A DNA stretch of 64,000 bases, from the NCBI RefSeq assembly GCF_001465545.3, contig NZ_CP013480.3, forward strand, positions 4,588,001-4,652,000. The letters run 5' to 3'. The translations under genes and the position numbers were made by a program. The stretch is from Pandoraea norimbergensis (GTDB lineage: Bacteria; Pseudomonadota; Gammaproteobacteria; Burkholderiales; Burkholderiaceae). This document shows, in pieces, positions 54,997 to 63,798 of this stretch (position 1 is the first letter of the stretch; each line of letters opens with the position of its first letter). The notes below the pieces were generated by a model. It saw nothing but the letters and a program-made list of their open reading frames with translations, did no database searches and was not told the DNA's origin.

Positions 54997-56418
54997 ATGC
55001 AGATCATCGACAAGATTTATATCGACGGCGCGTTCGTCACGCCGCACGGCGACGAGTCCTTTGACCTCTTCAACCCGGCCACTGAAAAAGTGATCGGCCG
55101 CGTGCGCCTCGCCGATGCGCAGGACGCACGCGATGCGATTGCCGCCGCGAAGCGGGCCTTTCCCGCGTTCTCCCGTACGAGCAAGCGTGAGCGCATCGAG
55201 ATGCTCAAACGCATGCACGCCGCCGTGCTCGCGAGAGAAAACGACCTGCTCGACGCCATCGTCGAAGAATATGGTGCGCCGGTCTCGCGCGCCGGATGGA
55301 TGGCGCGGCACGCCAGCGACGTGCTGCTCGAAGCCGTGAAGGTGCTCGAAAACTACGCGTTCACGCGCCCGGCGGGCACGGCCGAAGTTGTGATGCAGCC
55401 GCTTGGTGTCGCGGGCCTGATTACGCCGTGGAACAACGACGCAGGCTTTATCTGCGGGAAGCTCGCCGCCGCGTTGGCGGCAGGTTGCACGGCCGTCATC
55501 AAGCCCAGCGAGATGAGCGCCATTCAGACGCGCATCGTGACCGAAGCGTTGCACGCAGCCGACTTGCCGCGTGGTGTGTTCAACATCGTCACGGGGCGGG
55601 GCGAAACGGTCGGCGCCGAAATCAGCGCGCACCCCGATGTCGCGAAGATTTCGTTCACCGGGTCCACGGCCGTCGGCAAGACCATTCTTCGCACAGCGGC
55701 TGAATCGTTGAAGCGCGTGACGCTGGAGCTCGGCGGCAAGTCGCCCTTCGTCGTGCTCGACGATGCAAACTTCGACGACGTAGTGCCAATGGCGCTCGGC
55801 GCGGGCTTCATGAACAGTGGTCAGGCGTGCATTGCAGGCACACGCATTCTCGTGCCGCAACACCGGCTGGCCGAATTCGAAGCCCGCGTGCGCGAGGAAG
55901 TGGCGCGCACACAAGCGGGCAACCCGCGTGATCCGCAAACGGCTATCGGGCCGATGGTCAGCCGCAAGCAATGGGAGCGCGTGCAAGGCTACATTCGCAT
56001 CGGCACCGATGAAGGTGCGCGCTTGATCGCGGGTGGCGAAGGACTGCCGGCAGGCGTGGATAGCGGGTGGTTCGTGCAGCCGACCGTGTTCAGCGATGTG
56101 TCGAACGACATGCGCATCGCCCGCGAAGAAATCTTTGGCCCGGTGCTGTCGATCATTGCCTACCGCGATACCGAAGACGCGATCGCCATTGCGAACGACA
56201 CCCCGTATGGCTTGCAGGCGTATGTATTCGGTGCGGACAAGCAACGTGCACGCGAGGTTGCTGCGCGGCTCGAAGCCGGCCGTGTCATGGTCAATACGCT
56301 TAACCACGAGCCCGCCGCGCCGTTCGGCGGCTTCAAGCAATCGGGTATCGGCCGCGAGTACGGCACGTACGGATTAGCGGCATTTCTCGAACCGAAGGCC
56401 GTGCTGGCCGCATCCTGA
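54997..56418 (+). CDS. NAD-dependent aldehyde dehydrogenase
   Basis: 473 residues. Cofactor motifs TPWNNDAGF and FTGSTAVGKTI, catalytic Glu in LELGGKSP and catalytic Cys in NSGQACIAGTRIL. It oxidises an aldehyde; the family is too broad for a substrate. It is divergent from the LysR regulator and ends in a strong terminator at 56442. Confidence 0.92.
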   Translation: MQIIDKIYIDGAFVTPHGDESFDLFNPATEKVIGRVRLADAQDARDAIAAAKRAFPAFSRTSKRERIEMLKRMHAAVLARENDLLDAIVEEYGAPVSRAGWMARHASDVLLEAVKVLENYAFTRPAGTAEVVMQPLGVAGLITPWNNDAGFICGKLAAALAAGCTAVIKPSEMSAIQTRIVTEALHAADLPRGVFNIVTGRGETVGAEISAHPDVAKISFTGSTAVGKTILRTAAESLKRVTLELGGKSPFVVLDDANFDDVVPMALGAGFMNSGQACIAGTRILVPQHRLAEFEARVREEVARTQAGNPRDPQTAIGPMVSRKQWERVQGYIRIGTDEGARLIAGGEGLPAGVDSGWFVQPTVFSDVSNDMRIAREEIFGPVLSIIAYRDTEDAIAIANDTPYGLQAYVFGADKQRAREVAARLEAGRVMVNTLNHEPAAPFGGFKQSGIGREYGTYGLAAFLEPKAVLAAS

Positions 56419-56441
56419 TTCCCTCCGCTATTCCCCCCAAG

Positions 56442-56471
56442 ATGGCGTCAAAAATCTTGACGCCATTTTTA
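56442..56471 (+). terminator. Rho-independent terminator after aldehyde dehydrogenase
   Basis: ATGGCGTCAA (56442-56451) pairs with TTGACGCCAT (56457-56466) around a 5-nt loop, then TTTTA. Confidence 0.9.
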
Positions 56472-56528
56472 TCCCCTCCTACTTAGACTGGCCTCGTTGT
56501 CACTTCAGTCGCTTGTCGACACGCAGCC

Positions 56529-56969
56529 ATGCCTACGCTAGCTCAACGCGCCAGTCTCGAACCTCCCGGTGCTCGTCTCGCACCCGCTGGCGCCCCGTTC
56601 GAATCATTCGAATCTCACGAATCGCACGACGCCATCGAGACGCCCGACTCGCGCACACCGCAAAGCCTGCAAAGCCCGCGTCCGGCGCCCACCGTCCGGC
56701 AGCGCAACCGGCACACGCCGCGCGCACGTCTTGACGCCACGCTCGACATCACGCTCAGCCGCGCCGCCGTTTCCACGCTGGCCGTCACGCTGGCGATGAG
56801 CCTGCCGCTGCCGTGGCGCGTGGAGACGATTCGACCGATCCGGCGCGATACCGCCGCCGTCGTGTCGATCGCCCTGCCGCGTGTTGAAGCGTCGCGCGCC
56901 ATGCATGTCGTCATGCAGTCGCTGCCGGAAGCCGAGTTCGGTGCCCTGCGCCTGCGCCCGGCCGTCTGA
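56529..56969 (+). CDS. Hypothetical protein upstream of DapA-like gene
   Basis: 146 residues with no family I recognise. The first 65 residues are low-complexity and rich in Arg, Ser and Pro. A short hydrophobic segment (AAVSTLAVTLAMSLPLPW, about residues 80-97) follows, then a regular-looking C-terminus. Codon third positions are GC-rich mainly in the second half, so the coding start may be later. No strong ribosome site. It lies 79 bp before the DapA-like gene on the same strand. Low confidence. Confidence 0.45.
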   Translation: MPTLAQRASLEPPGARLAPAGAPFESFESHESHDAIETPDSRTPQSLQSPRPAPTVRQRNRHTPRARLDATLDITLSRAAVSTLAVTLAMSLPLPWRVETIRPIRRDTAAVVSIALPRVEASRAMHVVMQSLPEAEFGALRLRPAV

Positions 56970-57048
56970 CCGAATCGAATTGAACTGATTTGAATGAATA
57001 CCCGTCGCGCCTCGGGGCCGACGGGCTGCCCTCACCCGACATCACGTT

Positions 57049-57930
57049 ATGAACACTGCCATCTTCGAAGGCGTGTGGATTCCGCTCGTTACTCCTATGA
57101 CCGGCGCCAACGGCGCGACCATCGACCACGATGGGTTCAAGCTGCTGGTCGACTACTACCTCTCGGCCGGTGTGAACGGTCTGGTCGTCGCCGGCACCAC
57201 CGGTGAGGGCACGCTGCTCACCGATGAAGAGCGCTACTGGCTGGCCCAGACCGCCTGCCAGTACGCCAACGGCCGTACGCCGGTGATGGCCGGTGTGGGG
57301 GCCGCCGATACGGCCAATGCTGCACGCCAGATTCGCCGCCTCGACGATCTGCCGCTCGCCGGCTATCTTGTGCCGCCGCCCTACTATCTGCGTCCGTCGC
57401 AGGAGGGCATCCTCTGGCACTACCGCACGCTGGCCGCTGGCACGCACAAGCCGATCGTGCTCTATAACGTGCCGCTGCGCACGGGCGTCACGCTCGGCGT
57501 GGATACGATTCGCGAACTGGCCGCGCACGAGTCGTTTCCCTGCATCAAGGAATGCGACGCGCATCCGCTGCTGCATCTGCCCTCGCAAACGACCATGCGC
57601 GTGATGTGCGGCGACGACATGCAGTGGCTCCCCGCGCTGCAAGCGGGCGCCGTCGGCGGCATCTCTGCTGCCGCCCATATCCGTCCCGATCTGTATCTGA
57701 AGTTGATGCGCTATGTGCGCGAGGGCGATATGGCACACGCCAACACGCTGTTCAACGGCATGAAGCCGTTGATCCGCCGCCTGTTCTCCGAACCCAATCC
57801 GGTCGCGATCAAGGCTGCACTCTCCTCGCTGGGGCTGTGTTCGCCGATCGTGCGCCGTCCGCTCATGCCGTGCAGCGCCGCCCTGCGCAAAGAGATCGAC
57901 GCCCAACTCGAAGTGACGATGGCGTTCTGA
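57049..57930 (+). CDS. DapA-family lyase (dihydrodipicolinate synthase-like)
   Basis: 293 residues, class I aldolase fold. The GTTGEG phosphate/carboxylate loop, the Tyr in VLYNVPLRTG and the Schiff-base Lys in PCIKECDAHP are present. This is the normal DHDPS/NAL length and the enzyme would be catalytically competent. It may be DapA itself (lysine synthesis) or a related lyase. It is followed by the HTH gene 52 bp downstream, so it could belong to a small unit. Confidence 0.9.
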   Translation: MNTAIFEGVWIPLVTPMTGANGATIDHDGFKLLVDYYLSAGVNGLVVAGTTGEGTLLTDEERYWLAQTACQYANGRTPVMAGVGAADTANAARQIRRLDDLPLAGYLVPPPYYLRPSQEGILWHYRTLAAGTHKPIVLYNVPLRTGVTLGVDTIRELAAHESFPCIKECDAHPLLHLPSQTTMRVMCGDDMQWLPALQAGAVGGISAAAHIRPDLYLKLMRYVREGDMAHANTLFNGMKPLIRRLFSEPNPVAIKAALSSLGLCSPIVRRPLMPCSAALRKEIDAQLEVTMAF

Positions 57931-57982
57931 TCGCTACCGTCGCGCTGACTGCTCTGATCGTTCTGACTTGAGGACATTCGCC

Positions 57983-58519
57983 ATGGATGACATCGAACAA
58001 CGCCACCGGACTGTCGCACGCTTGCTCATCAAGCTCTCGGGCACCACGCTGGCCAGACTGGCGTACGCTACCGGCATTACCGGCAATACGATTTCGCGCT
58101 GGGTGCATGGCGACTACTGCGTGCTGGGCGCACAGGGACGCGACAAGCTGCTCGCCGCGCTCGGCGCCTCCACCGACGGCACGAATATCCGGCTGGCACC
58201 GCGTGCGACCGGTGCCGCGCAACCGATGTTTCACATCACCGGTCTCGTGCAGGCCGAGCGCTTTGCCACGCTTGCGGCGCTAACGTCGTCGCGTTTCGTC
58301 GCTGCGCGCGAAACGTGTCAGGGGCAGACGCTCGTGAGTCTGGTCACCGATGCCGACGGCCAGACCACGGCGTTACTCATCGGTCCGCGTGAAGCGCTCG
58401 ACGAGGTGTACGCCGAGCTGGGGATTGCGATGTCGCCGAAACGCCAGCGGGAACCGGCGTTCGGCCACTACGGCGCAGGCAGCGCAGGCGGTGAAACTGC
58501 ACGTGCGCCGTCGCATTGA
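57983..58519 (+). CDS. Small HTH-containing protein of unknown function
   Basis: 178 residues. N-terminal XRE/Cro-like HTH (TTLARLAYATGITGNTISRWVHGD) and a C-terminal region (PMFHITGLVQAERFATLAALTS... LIGPREALDEVYAELG) that I do not recognise. GAGGA sits 8 bp before the ATG at 57983. It lies after the DapA-like gene and is convergent with mgtA (19 bp apart). It may be a regulator linked to the DapA-like gene. Confidence 0.65.
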   Translation: MDDIEQRHRTVARLLIKLSGTTLARLAYATGITGNTISRWVHGDYCVLGAQGRDKLLAALGASTDGTNIRLAPRATGAAQPMFHITGLVQAERFATLAALTSSRFVAARETCQGQTLVSLVTDADGQTTALLIGPREALDEVYAELGIAMSPKRQREPAFGHYGAGSAGGETARAPSH

Positions 58520-58538
58520 ATGGCGATTGACGTTGGCC

Positions 58539-61280
58539 TCACTGCCAGCCGAAGCGCCGTGCAAACATGCCCTTCATCATCTGCGTCAGCACGGCATAAG
58601 CGAGCAGAATTGCGGCGAGCAGCGGGAAGTAGGCGAGCGGCAGCGCCTGCATCTTGAAGGTATCGGCGAACGGCGACATCGGCAGCATCAGCCCGATGAG
58701 CATCACCGCGCCGGTCATCATCAGCAACGGCCACGCCGCGCGGCTTTGCACGAACGGAATGCGACGCGTGCGGATCAGGTGCACGATCAGCGTCTGCGAG
58801 AGCAGCCCTTCGACAAACCAGCCCGACTGGAACAACGTCTGATGCTCGGCGCTGTTGGCACCGAACAGATGCCACATGGCGACGAACGTCAGCACGTCGA
58901 AAATCGAACTGATCGGGCCGAAGAAAATCATGAAGCGCGACAGGTCGGCGGGGTTCCAGCGCTGCGGCTGCGTGAGTTGCTCGGGGTCGACGTTGTCGAA
59001 CGGAATGGTCGTCTGCGACAGGTCGTAGAGCAGGTTCTGCGTGAGCAGTTGCAACGGCAACATCGGCAGAAACGGCAAGAACGCGCTGGCGATCAACACC
59101 GAGAAGACGTTGCCGAAGTTCGAGCTGGCCGTCATCTTGATGTACTTGAGCATGTTCGCAAACGTGCGGCGCCCTTCGATCACGCCCTGCTCCAGCACCA
59201 TCAGGCTCTTTTCGAGCAGGATGAGATCGGCGGCCTCTTTGGCGATATCGACGGCCGTATCCACCGAGATACCGATATCTGCGGCGCGCAACGCCGGGGC
59301 GTCGTTGATGCCGTCGCCCATGAAACCGACGACGTGACCATTGGCGCGCAACATGCGCACCAGCCGCTCCTTATGGGCGGGCGTGAGTTTCGCGAACACG
59401 TTGGCGCGCTCGACCGTCTCGGCGAGTTCGGCGTCGCTCATGTTTTCGATGTCGTCGCCGAGCACGCAGCCGTCGACCTTCAAGCCGACTTCACGGCACA
59501 CCTTGGCGGTGACCAGATCGTTATCGCCGGTGAGTACCTTCACCGCCACGCCCGAGGCAGCCAGTGCCTTGAGTGCAGGCGCCGTCGACTCTTTAGGCGG
59601 ATCGAGAAACGCGATGTAACCGACCAGCACGAGCTCGCGCTCGTCGGCAATGCCGTAGCTCTCCTGCACCGGCGGCAGATGGCGCGTCGCCACTGCCACC
59701 ACGCGCAGGCCTTCGGCGTTCAGGTCGGCCGTCACGCGGCGCAGACGCGCGAGGACATCGGGGGTGAGCGGTTCGACGTTCGCACCGTGTTGCACGCGGT
59801 CGCACACGGCCATGACTTCCTCGACCGCGCCCTTGCAAATCAACTCGTGATGCTCGCCGTTCTCGCTGACCACGACCGACATGCGACGGCGCTGAAAGTC
59901 GAACGGAATCTCGTCGATCTTGCGATAGCGGTTCACCACGTCGAGCCGCTGATGCAGTTCGCCGTGATCGAGCACGGCCACGTCGAGCAGGTTCTTCAGA
60001 CCGGTCTGATAGAAGCTGTTCAGATAGGCGTACTCCAGCACGTATTCCGAAGCGTGGCCCCACACGTCGGTATGGCGCTCCAGACAAATCTTGTCCTGCG
60101 TGAGCGTGCCGGTCTTGTCGGTGCACAGCACGTCCATCGCGCCGAAGTTCTGAATCGCATCGAGCCGCTTGACGATGACCTTCTTGCGCGAGAGCACGAC
60201 GGCGCCCTTCGCAAGCGTGGCCGTCACGATCATCGGCAGCATTTCGGGCGTCAGGCCCACAGCCACCGACAGCGCGAACAGCGACGCTTCGAGCCAGTTG
60301 TGCTTGGTGAAGCCATTGATGAGCAGCACGATGGGCGTCATCACCAGCATGAAGCGGATCAGCACCCACGACACGCGGTTCACCCCCTGCTGGAACGACG
60401 TGACCGTGCGCTCCTGCGCCGTGACGCGCTGGGCCAGCGAGCCGAAGAACGTGCGCGCGCCCGTCGCCACGACCACCGCCGTGGCCGAACCGCTCACCAC
60501 GTTGGTGCCCATGAAGGCGAGGTTGTCGTAGGCCAGCGGGTTGCTGCCGCCCGCATCGCACACGTGCGCGAACTTCTCGACCGGCAACGCTTCGCCCGTG
60601 AGTGCCGATTGCGAGATGAAGAGGTCTTTCGCGGCGAGAATGCGCACGTCACCCGGAATCATGTCGCCCGCGGCGAGCAACACGATGTCGCCGGGCACCA
60701 GCTCGGCCAGCGGAATTTCGCGGCCCATGCGCGCCGATCGCGCACCTTGGCGCGTTGACGCTTCGCCAGCGATCTCAACGTCGCGGCGCAGTACGGTGGC
60801 GGTGGTGCTGACCATCGCCTTGAGCTTCTCGGCCGCCTTGTTCGAGCGCGCTTCCTGCACGAATCGCAACACCGTGGAAATGATCACCATCGTCGCGATG
60901 ATGATCGTTCCCTCGGTGTCGTCGGTCGCATACGACACCGCCGCCAGAATCGAGAGCAGCAGGTTGAACGGATTGCGGTAGCAGTGGAAGAGGTGCAGCC
61001 ACCAGGGCAGCGGCTTTTCGTGCTCGACTTCATTGGGGCCGACGTGCGCGCGAACGGTCGCGGCTTCGTCGTCGGAGAGCCCCTCGCGGGTCGTGCGCAG
61101 ACGCACGAGCAGATCGGGGCCGGCAACGCGGGCAGCGTCGGCCAGACCCGGTGGTGCCTCGTGGCCGTGCGCCGGCGCATCGAGGGTTTCGAGCATGTCG
61201 CGACGGCGGAAGTAGCGCAGGCCGAGGCGCGCGCCGAGTACCGTCATCAGTCGCTCGCTGAGCGTGAGGGTTTGTTGCAT
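58539..61280 (-). CDS. mgtA: Magnesium-translocating P-type ATPase
   Basis: 913 residues. P-type motifs: SALTGEALPVE (actuator), DKTGTLT (phosphorylation) and MGDGINDAPALRAAD. Two groups of membrane segments, with the family VGLTPEMLPMIVTATLAKGA segment typical of MgtA/MgtB. It imports Mg2+ (type III B). ATG at 61280 has AGGA 8 bp upstream; 61289 is an alternate. A long region with hairpins precedes it, as in other mgtA genes. Confidence 0.94.
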   Translation of the reverse strand: MQQTLTLSERLMTVLGARLGLRYFRRRDMLETLDAPAHGHEAPPGLADAARVAGPDLLVRLRTTREGLSDDEAATVRAHVGPNEVEHEKPLPWWLHLFHCYRNPFNLLLSILAAVSYATDDTEGTIIIATMVIISTVLRFVQEARSNKAAEKLKAMVSTTATVLRRDVEIAGEASTRQGARSARMGREIPLAELVPGDIVLLAAGDMIPGDVRILAAKDLFISQSALTGEALPVEKFAHVCDAGGSNPLAYDNLAFMGTNVVSGSATAVVVATGARTFFGSLAQRVTAQERTVTSFQQGVNRVSWVLIRFMLVMTPIVLLINGFTKHNWLEASLFALSVAVGLTPEMLPMIVTATLAKGAVVLSRKKVIVKRLDAIQNFGAMDVLCTDKTGTLTQDKICLERHTDVWGHASEYVLEYAYLNSFYQTGLKNLLDVAVLDHGELHQRLDVVNRYRKIDEIPFDFQRRRMSVVVSENGEHHELICKGAVEEVMAVCDRVQHGANVEPLTPDVLARLRRVTADLNAEGLRVVAVATRHLPPVQESYGIADERELVLVGYIAFLDPPKESTAPALKALAASGVAVKVLTGDNDLVTAKVCREVGLKVDGCVLGDDIENMSDAELAETVERANVFAKLTPAHKERLVRMLRANGHVVGFMGDGINDAPALRAADIGISVDTAVDIAKEAADLILLEKSLMVLEQGVIEGRRTFANMLKYIKMTASSNFGNVFSVLIASAFLPFLPMLPLQLLTQNLLYDLSQTTIPFDNVDPEQLTQPQRWNPADLSRFMIFFGPISSIFDVLTFVAMWHLFGANSAEHQTLFQSGWFVEGLLSQTLIVHLIRTRRIPFVQSRAAWPLLMMTGAVMLIGLMLPMSPFADTFKMQALPLAYFPLLAAILLAYAVLTQMMKGMFARRFGWQ

Positions 61281-61372
61281 CGGAGACATCCTGAAGGATC
61301 GCGGGCGCCAGCCCCGGTCTGTCGTGACCGGGCGGCGCCCGAGGGCTAGGTTTTATTGTTTGAAGGCCCGGC

Positions 61373-61537
61373 TCAGCGCACCGGCGTTGCCTTGCGCGTC
61401 ACCGCACGCCACCACTGATGCAGACGCGAGCCTTGAGGGGCCTGTGCGTCCATTTGCGCTTGATGGTCGACGTGAAAGTGATGCAGGCACTCGGTGGGCA
61501 GCATCAGGGCTTGCGGATTGCTTCCGCGAAAGGTCAT
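61373..61537 (-). CDS. Candidate 54-residue upstream ORF of mgtA
   Basis: Minus-strand ORF ending 92 bp before the mgtA start. It is histidine-rich in the middle (CLHHFHVDHQAQMD) and ends basic. There is no convincing ribosome site, so it may not be real. If translated it could be a leader peptide or small metal-related protein. Confidence 0.3.
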   Translation of the reverse strand: MTFRGSNPQALMLPTECLHHFHVDHQAQMDAQAPQGSRLHQWWRAVTRKATPVR

Positions 61538-61844
61538 GGAGTAACGGAACACGGTGAATCTCCCGGCCGCCTGGCACCCTCCGGCCCGGCACGCGCGGTC
61601 AGTTCGCGTTCCTGTGCGGCAGACGGTCGGCAGAAAGCGACAACCGGCGTGCGCGCGGAATGCGAACGAACCTGCGTTGCGAGGCGTGAGACAGCCCGAA
61701 CGGCAGACGTAAAACGAATAAGGGAGCGTGCTACGAACGACGGTCAGCTTCGGACTTGCCTTGCCCGGCTTGGCCACAATGGCAAAGCGGCAACGTGCAA
61801 GGCGACCGAAACTTACGTCAAAGGTGCGCGCCAACCCGACAAAT

Positions 61845-61949
61845 GCGAGTTAGCGGCGGGAGATACCCGGGGGACTAACTCGCGGTGATGGTGTCGACCT
61901 GCGTCGACCGGCAACTACCACTAGAACAACTGTCCACGGAGAAATCTCC
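61845..61949 (-). other. Hairpin cluster in the mgtA upstream region
   Basis: GCGAGTTAG (61845-61853) pairs with CTAACTCGC (61875-61883) and encloses CGGG/CCCG. GTCGAC-CTGC-GTCGAC is at 61893-61908 and GGAGA-AA-TCTCC at 61938-61949. Three hairpins in about 105 nt would be a structured leader if transcribed with mgtA. The 61290-62194 interval otherwise holds no gene I can support. Confidence 0.45.
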
Positions 61950-62194
61950 TGAGAGCTATGACGGCGCGATTTTACCTCCGAGTGCGTCGAAAGAAAAGTG
62001 ACAAATCAACGTGTTACAAAATGATGACAAAAGCGGCTTTCCTCCGCGCCGGGGTTCGTCCAGAATCTGTCATGCTTTCGTCATAAACCGCCTGCCGGCG
62101 GCCGTCGATGCGCCGGCTCAAGGGTTTCAGCCCACGTTTCAGCCAGCGTATTGCCATGGGTCTCCGGTGCGGACTTCTCGCCCCTCGACGCCCT

Positions 62195-62797
62195 ATGGAA
62201 CAACTCAATCGCGCCCTCTTTCTGGCTATCAACGCCTCGCCGGCTGTCAGCGACGGTGAACTGGCCATCGCCATCTTTCTCGCCAAATACCTGATCCTGC
62301 TGCTGCCGGCCGGTCTCGTCATGCTCTGGCTGGCGGGCGGACGCGATCGCGAAGGCGCGGTGCACGGCCTGCTGGGTGTCGGGCTTGTCCTGCTAATCAA
62401 CTTCGTGATCGGGCTGGCCTGGTTCGAACCGCGCCCGTTTGTCGTCGGTCTGGGTACCAATCTGCTGGCCCATGCGCCCACGAGCGCGTTCCCGAGCAAC
62501 CATGCCTCGATTATGTTCGCGTCGGCCTTCGTGCTGATGGGCACGGCCGCACGCTCGCCGCGCGGGCTCGGCAAGCTGCTGTTGCTCTGCGCGCTGCCGG
62601 TTTGCTGGGCGCGCGTCTATCTCGGCGTGCACTGGCCGCTCGACATGCTCGGCGGGTTCTGCGTCTCGATCGTGGTCGCACTCATCATGCGCACGGCGTC
62701 GGCACGTGAGACGAGCCGCATCGTGGCCGCCATCTTCGAAGGCATTTATCGACGCTTGCTGGCTTGGCCGATTGCGCGCGGCTGGCTGCGTCGTTAA
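62195..62797 (+). CDS. PAP2-family phosphatase, BcrC-like undecaprenyl-diphosphatase
   Basis: 200 residues with about five hydrophobic segments. The phosphatase motifs are EPRP (motif 1 end), FPSNHAS (motif 2) and RVYLGVHWPLD (motif 3). This is the layout of BcrC-type undecaprenyl diphosphatases, which recycle the lipid carrier. ATG at 62195 begins the first membrane segment at the usual distance; an ATG at 62108 would add 29 residues. Confidence 0.88.
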   Translation: MEQLNRALFLAINASPAVSDGELAIAIFLAKYLILLLPAGLVMLWLAGGRDREGAVHGLLGVGLVLLINFVIGLAWFEPRPFVVGLGTNLLAHAPTSAFPSNHASIMFASAFVLMGTAARSPRGLGKLLLLCALPVCWARVYLGVHWPLDMLGGFCVSIVVALIMRTASARETSRIVAAIFEGIYRRLLAWPIARGWLRR

Positions 62798-62856
62798 AAC
62801 GTTTTCGCGAACGCTGAACACAAGACGGCGTCAGTACTGCGCGGGACTGGCCAGGC

Positions 62857-62897
62857 AACTGCGGGGAATCTGTGGGGGAACTGCGGAGAAACTGCGG
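62857..62897. repeat. Three AACTGCGG direct repeats
   Basis: Copies at 62857-62864, 62879-62886 and 62890-62897, spaced by 22 and 11 bp. Confidence 0.6.
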
Positions 62898-62916
62898 AAA
62901 GAAGGTTGGGAGACTC

Positions 62917-62934
62917 GGGAGATCCGAATCTCCC
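62917..62934. repeat. 7-bp-arm hairpin GGGAGAT-CCGA-ATCTCCC
   Basis: Perfect stem with a 4-nt loop in the gap between the convergent PAP2 and rnk genes. No T-run; possible weak transcript end. Confidence 0.5.
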
Positions 62935-62956
62935 AATGGTGCTGCGGAGACGTGAG

Positions 62957-63382
62957 TTAGCGGTGGTACTCGCCAGCGGCTTCAGGCTGGTAATCGATGC
63001 CGAGCAATTCCAGCTCGATCAGGTGGCCGCCCGGCACTTGCCAGTGAATCGACTCACCGATGCGCAGGCCGAGCAGTGCGCTGCCGACCGGGGCCAGTAC
63101 TGAAATACCGCCTTCCGTGGCCGCCAGATGCTGCGGATAGACGAGCGTCACGCGATGCTCCTGCTGCGTGGCGAGATCACGGTAGCGCAACACCGAATTC
63201 ATCGTGGCGACGTCGGCCGGCATTTGCTCGGGTTCGACGACACTCGCCCGGGCGAGCTCTGTTTCGAGTGCCTCCACATACGGCAATGCCGCGCGCGGGG
63301 CCTGCGCCATGAGCGCTTCGAGGCGGTCAAGGTCGAGAGTCGAGACAGTGATCGGAGGACGTTGCGAATTGACGGTGGACAT
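62957..63382 (-). CDS. rnk: Nucleoside diphosphate kinase regulator (Rnk/GreA-like)
   Basis: 141 residues. N-terminal coiled region, then the GreA/GreB C-terminal FKBP-like domain (MNSVLRYRDL... VTLVYPQHL... APVGSALLGLRIGESI). Rnk proteins bind RNA polymerase and affect nucleotide pools. It is monocistronic and convergent with the PAP2 gene. Confidence 0.9.
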   Translation of the reverse strand: MSTVNSQRPPITVSTLDLDRLEALMAQAPRAALPYVEALETELARASVVEPEQMPADVATMNSVLRYRDLATQQEHRVTLVYPQHLAATEGGISVLAPVGSALLGLRIGESIHWQVPGGHLIELELLGIDYQPEAAGEYHR

Positions 63383-63798
63383 GTCGATGGCCTTGTTTTT
63401 CCTTGGGCGTTGGGTGAATCGGTTGAAAGGTTGGCCTTCAATCTAACAGAAGCCCCGCGCGGCGAGAAGCCCTTGCCAGCCGGGCCAGCGCGTGCATCGG
63501 GCACCGCCACACGGGGTTCACCGAGGCCGTACAGGGGCCACATACGGGGCTGCAAGCGGGGCATATTGGCCCGAGTGGGCCCGGTTCCGCTAGAATCGAC
63601 GCATTCGACGCCGCTGACCGACACCTGCCCGCGCGCCCTGCATGACGCGGGTGCTGCGCGACAAATGCCGGTCATCGGCGCGGCGTAACCTCCCTCTTCA
63701 ACGCCGGCTAACCGACGCCCGACGTACCGCCTGCACAGTGCACCCGCCGTACGTCGCCGCGCATCGCCAAGCCGGCCTCATCAGGTAAAGCAGAAGTC
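63383..63798. other. 416-bp intergenic region before hemL
   Basis: No gene. A possible -10 (TAGAAT, 63591-63596) with TTGGCC 19 bp upstream could belong to hemL, but the spacing is poor. Confidence 0.4.

Noticed and set aside
58350-60758. 802-codon plus-strand frame opposite mgtA
   Set aside because: Composition is Arg/His/Gln-rich without motifs; the minus strand has all P-type ATPase motifs.
61290-62194. M-box or yybP-ykoY riboswitch upstream of mgtA
   Set aside because: I looked for their conserved blocks on the minus strand and did not find them.
63128-63688. 186-codon plus-strand frame over rnk and the following gap
   Set aside because: It is antisense to rnk, has no recognisable domain and runs into noncoding sequence.
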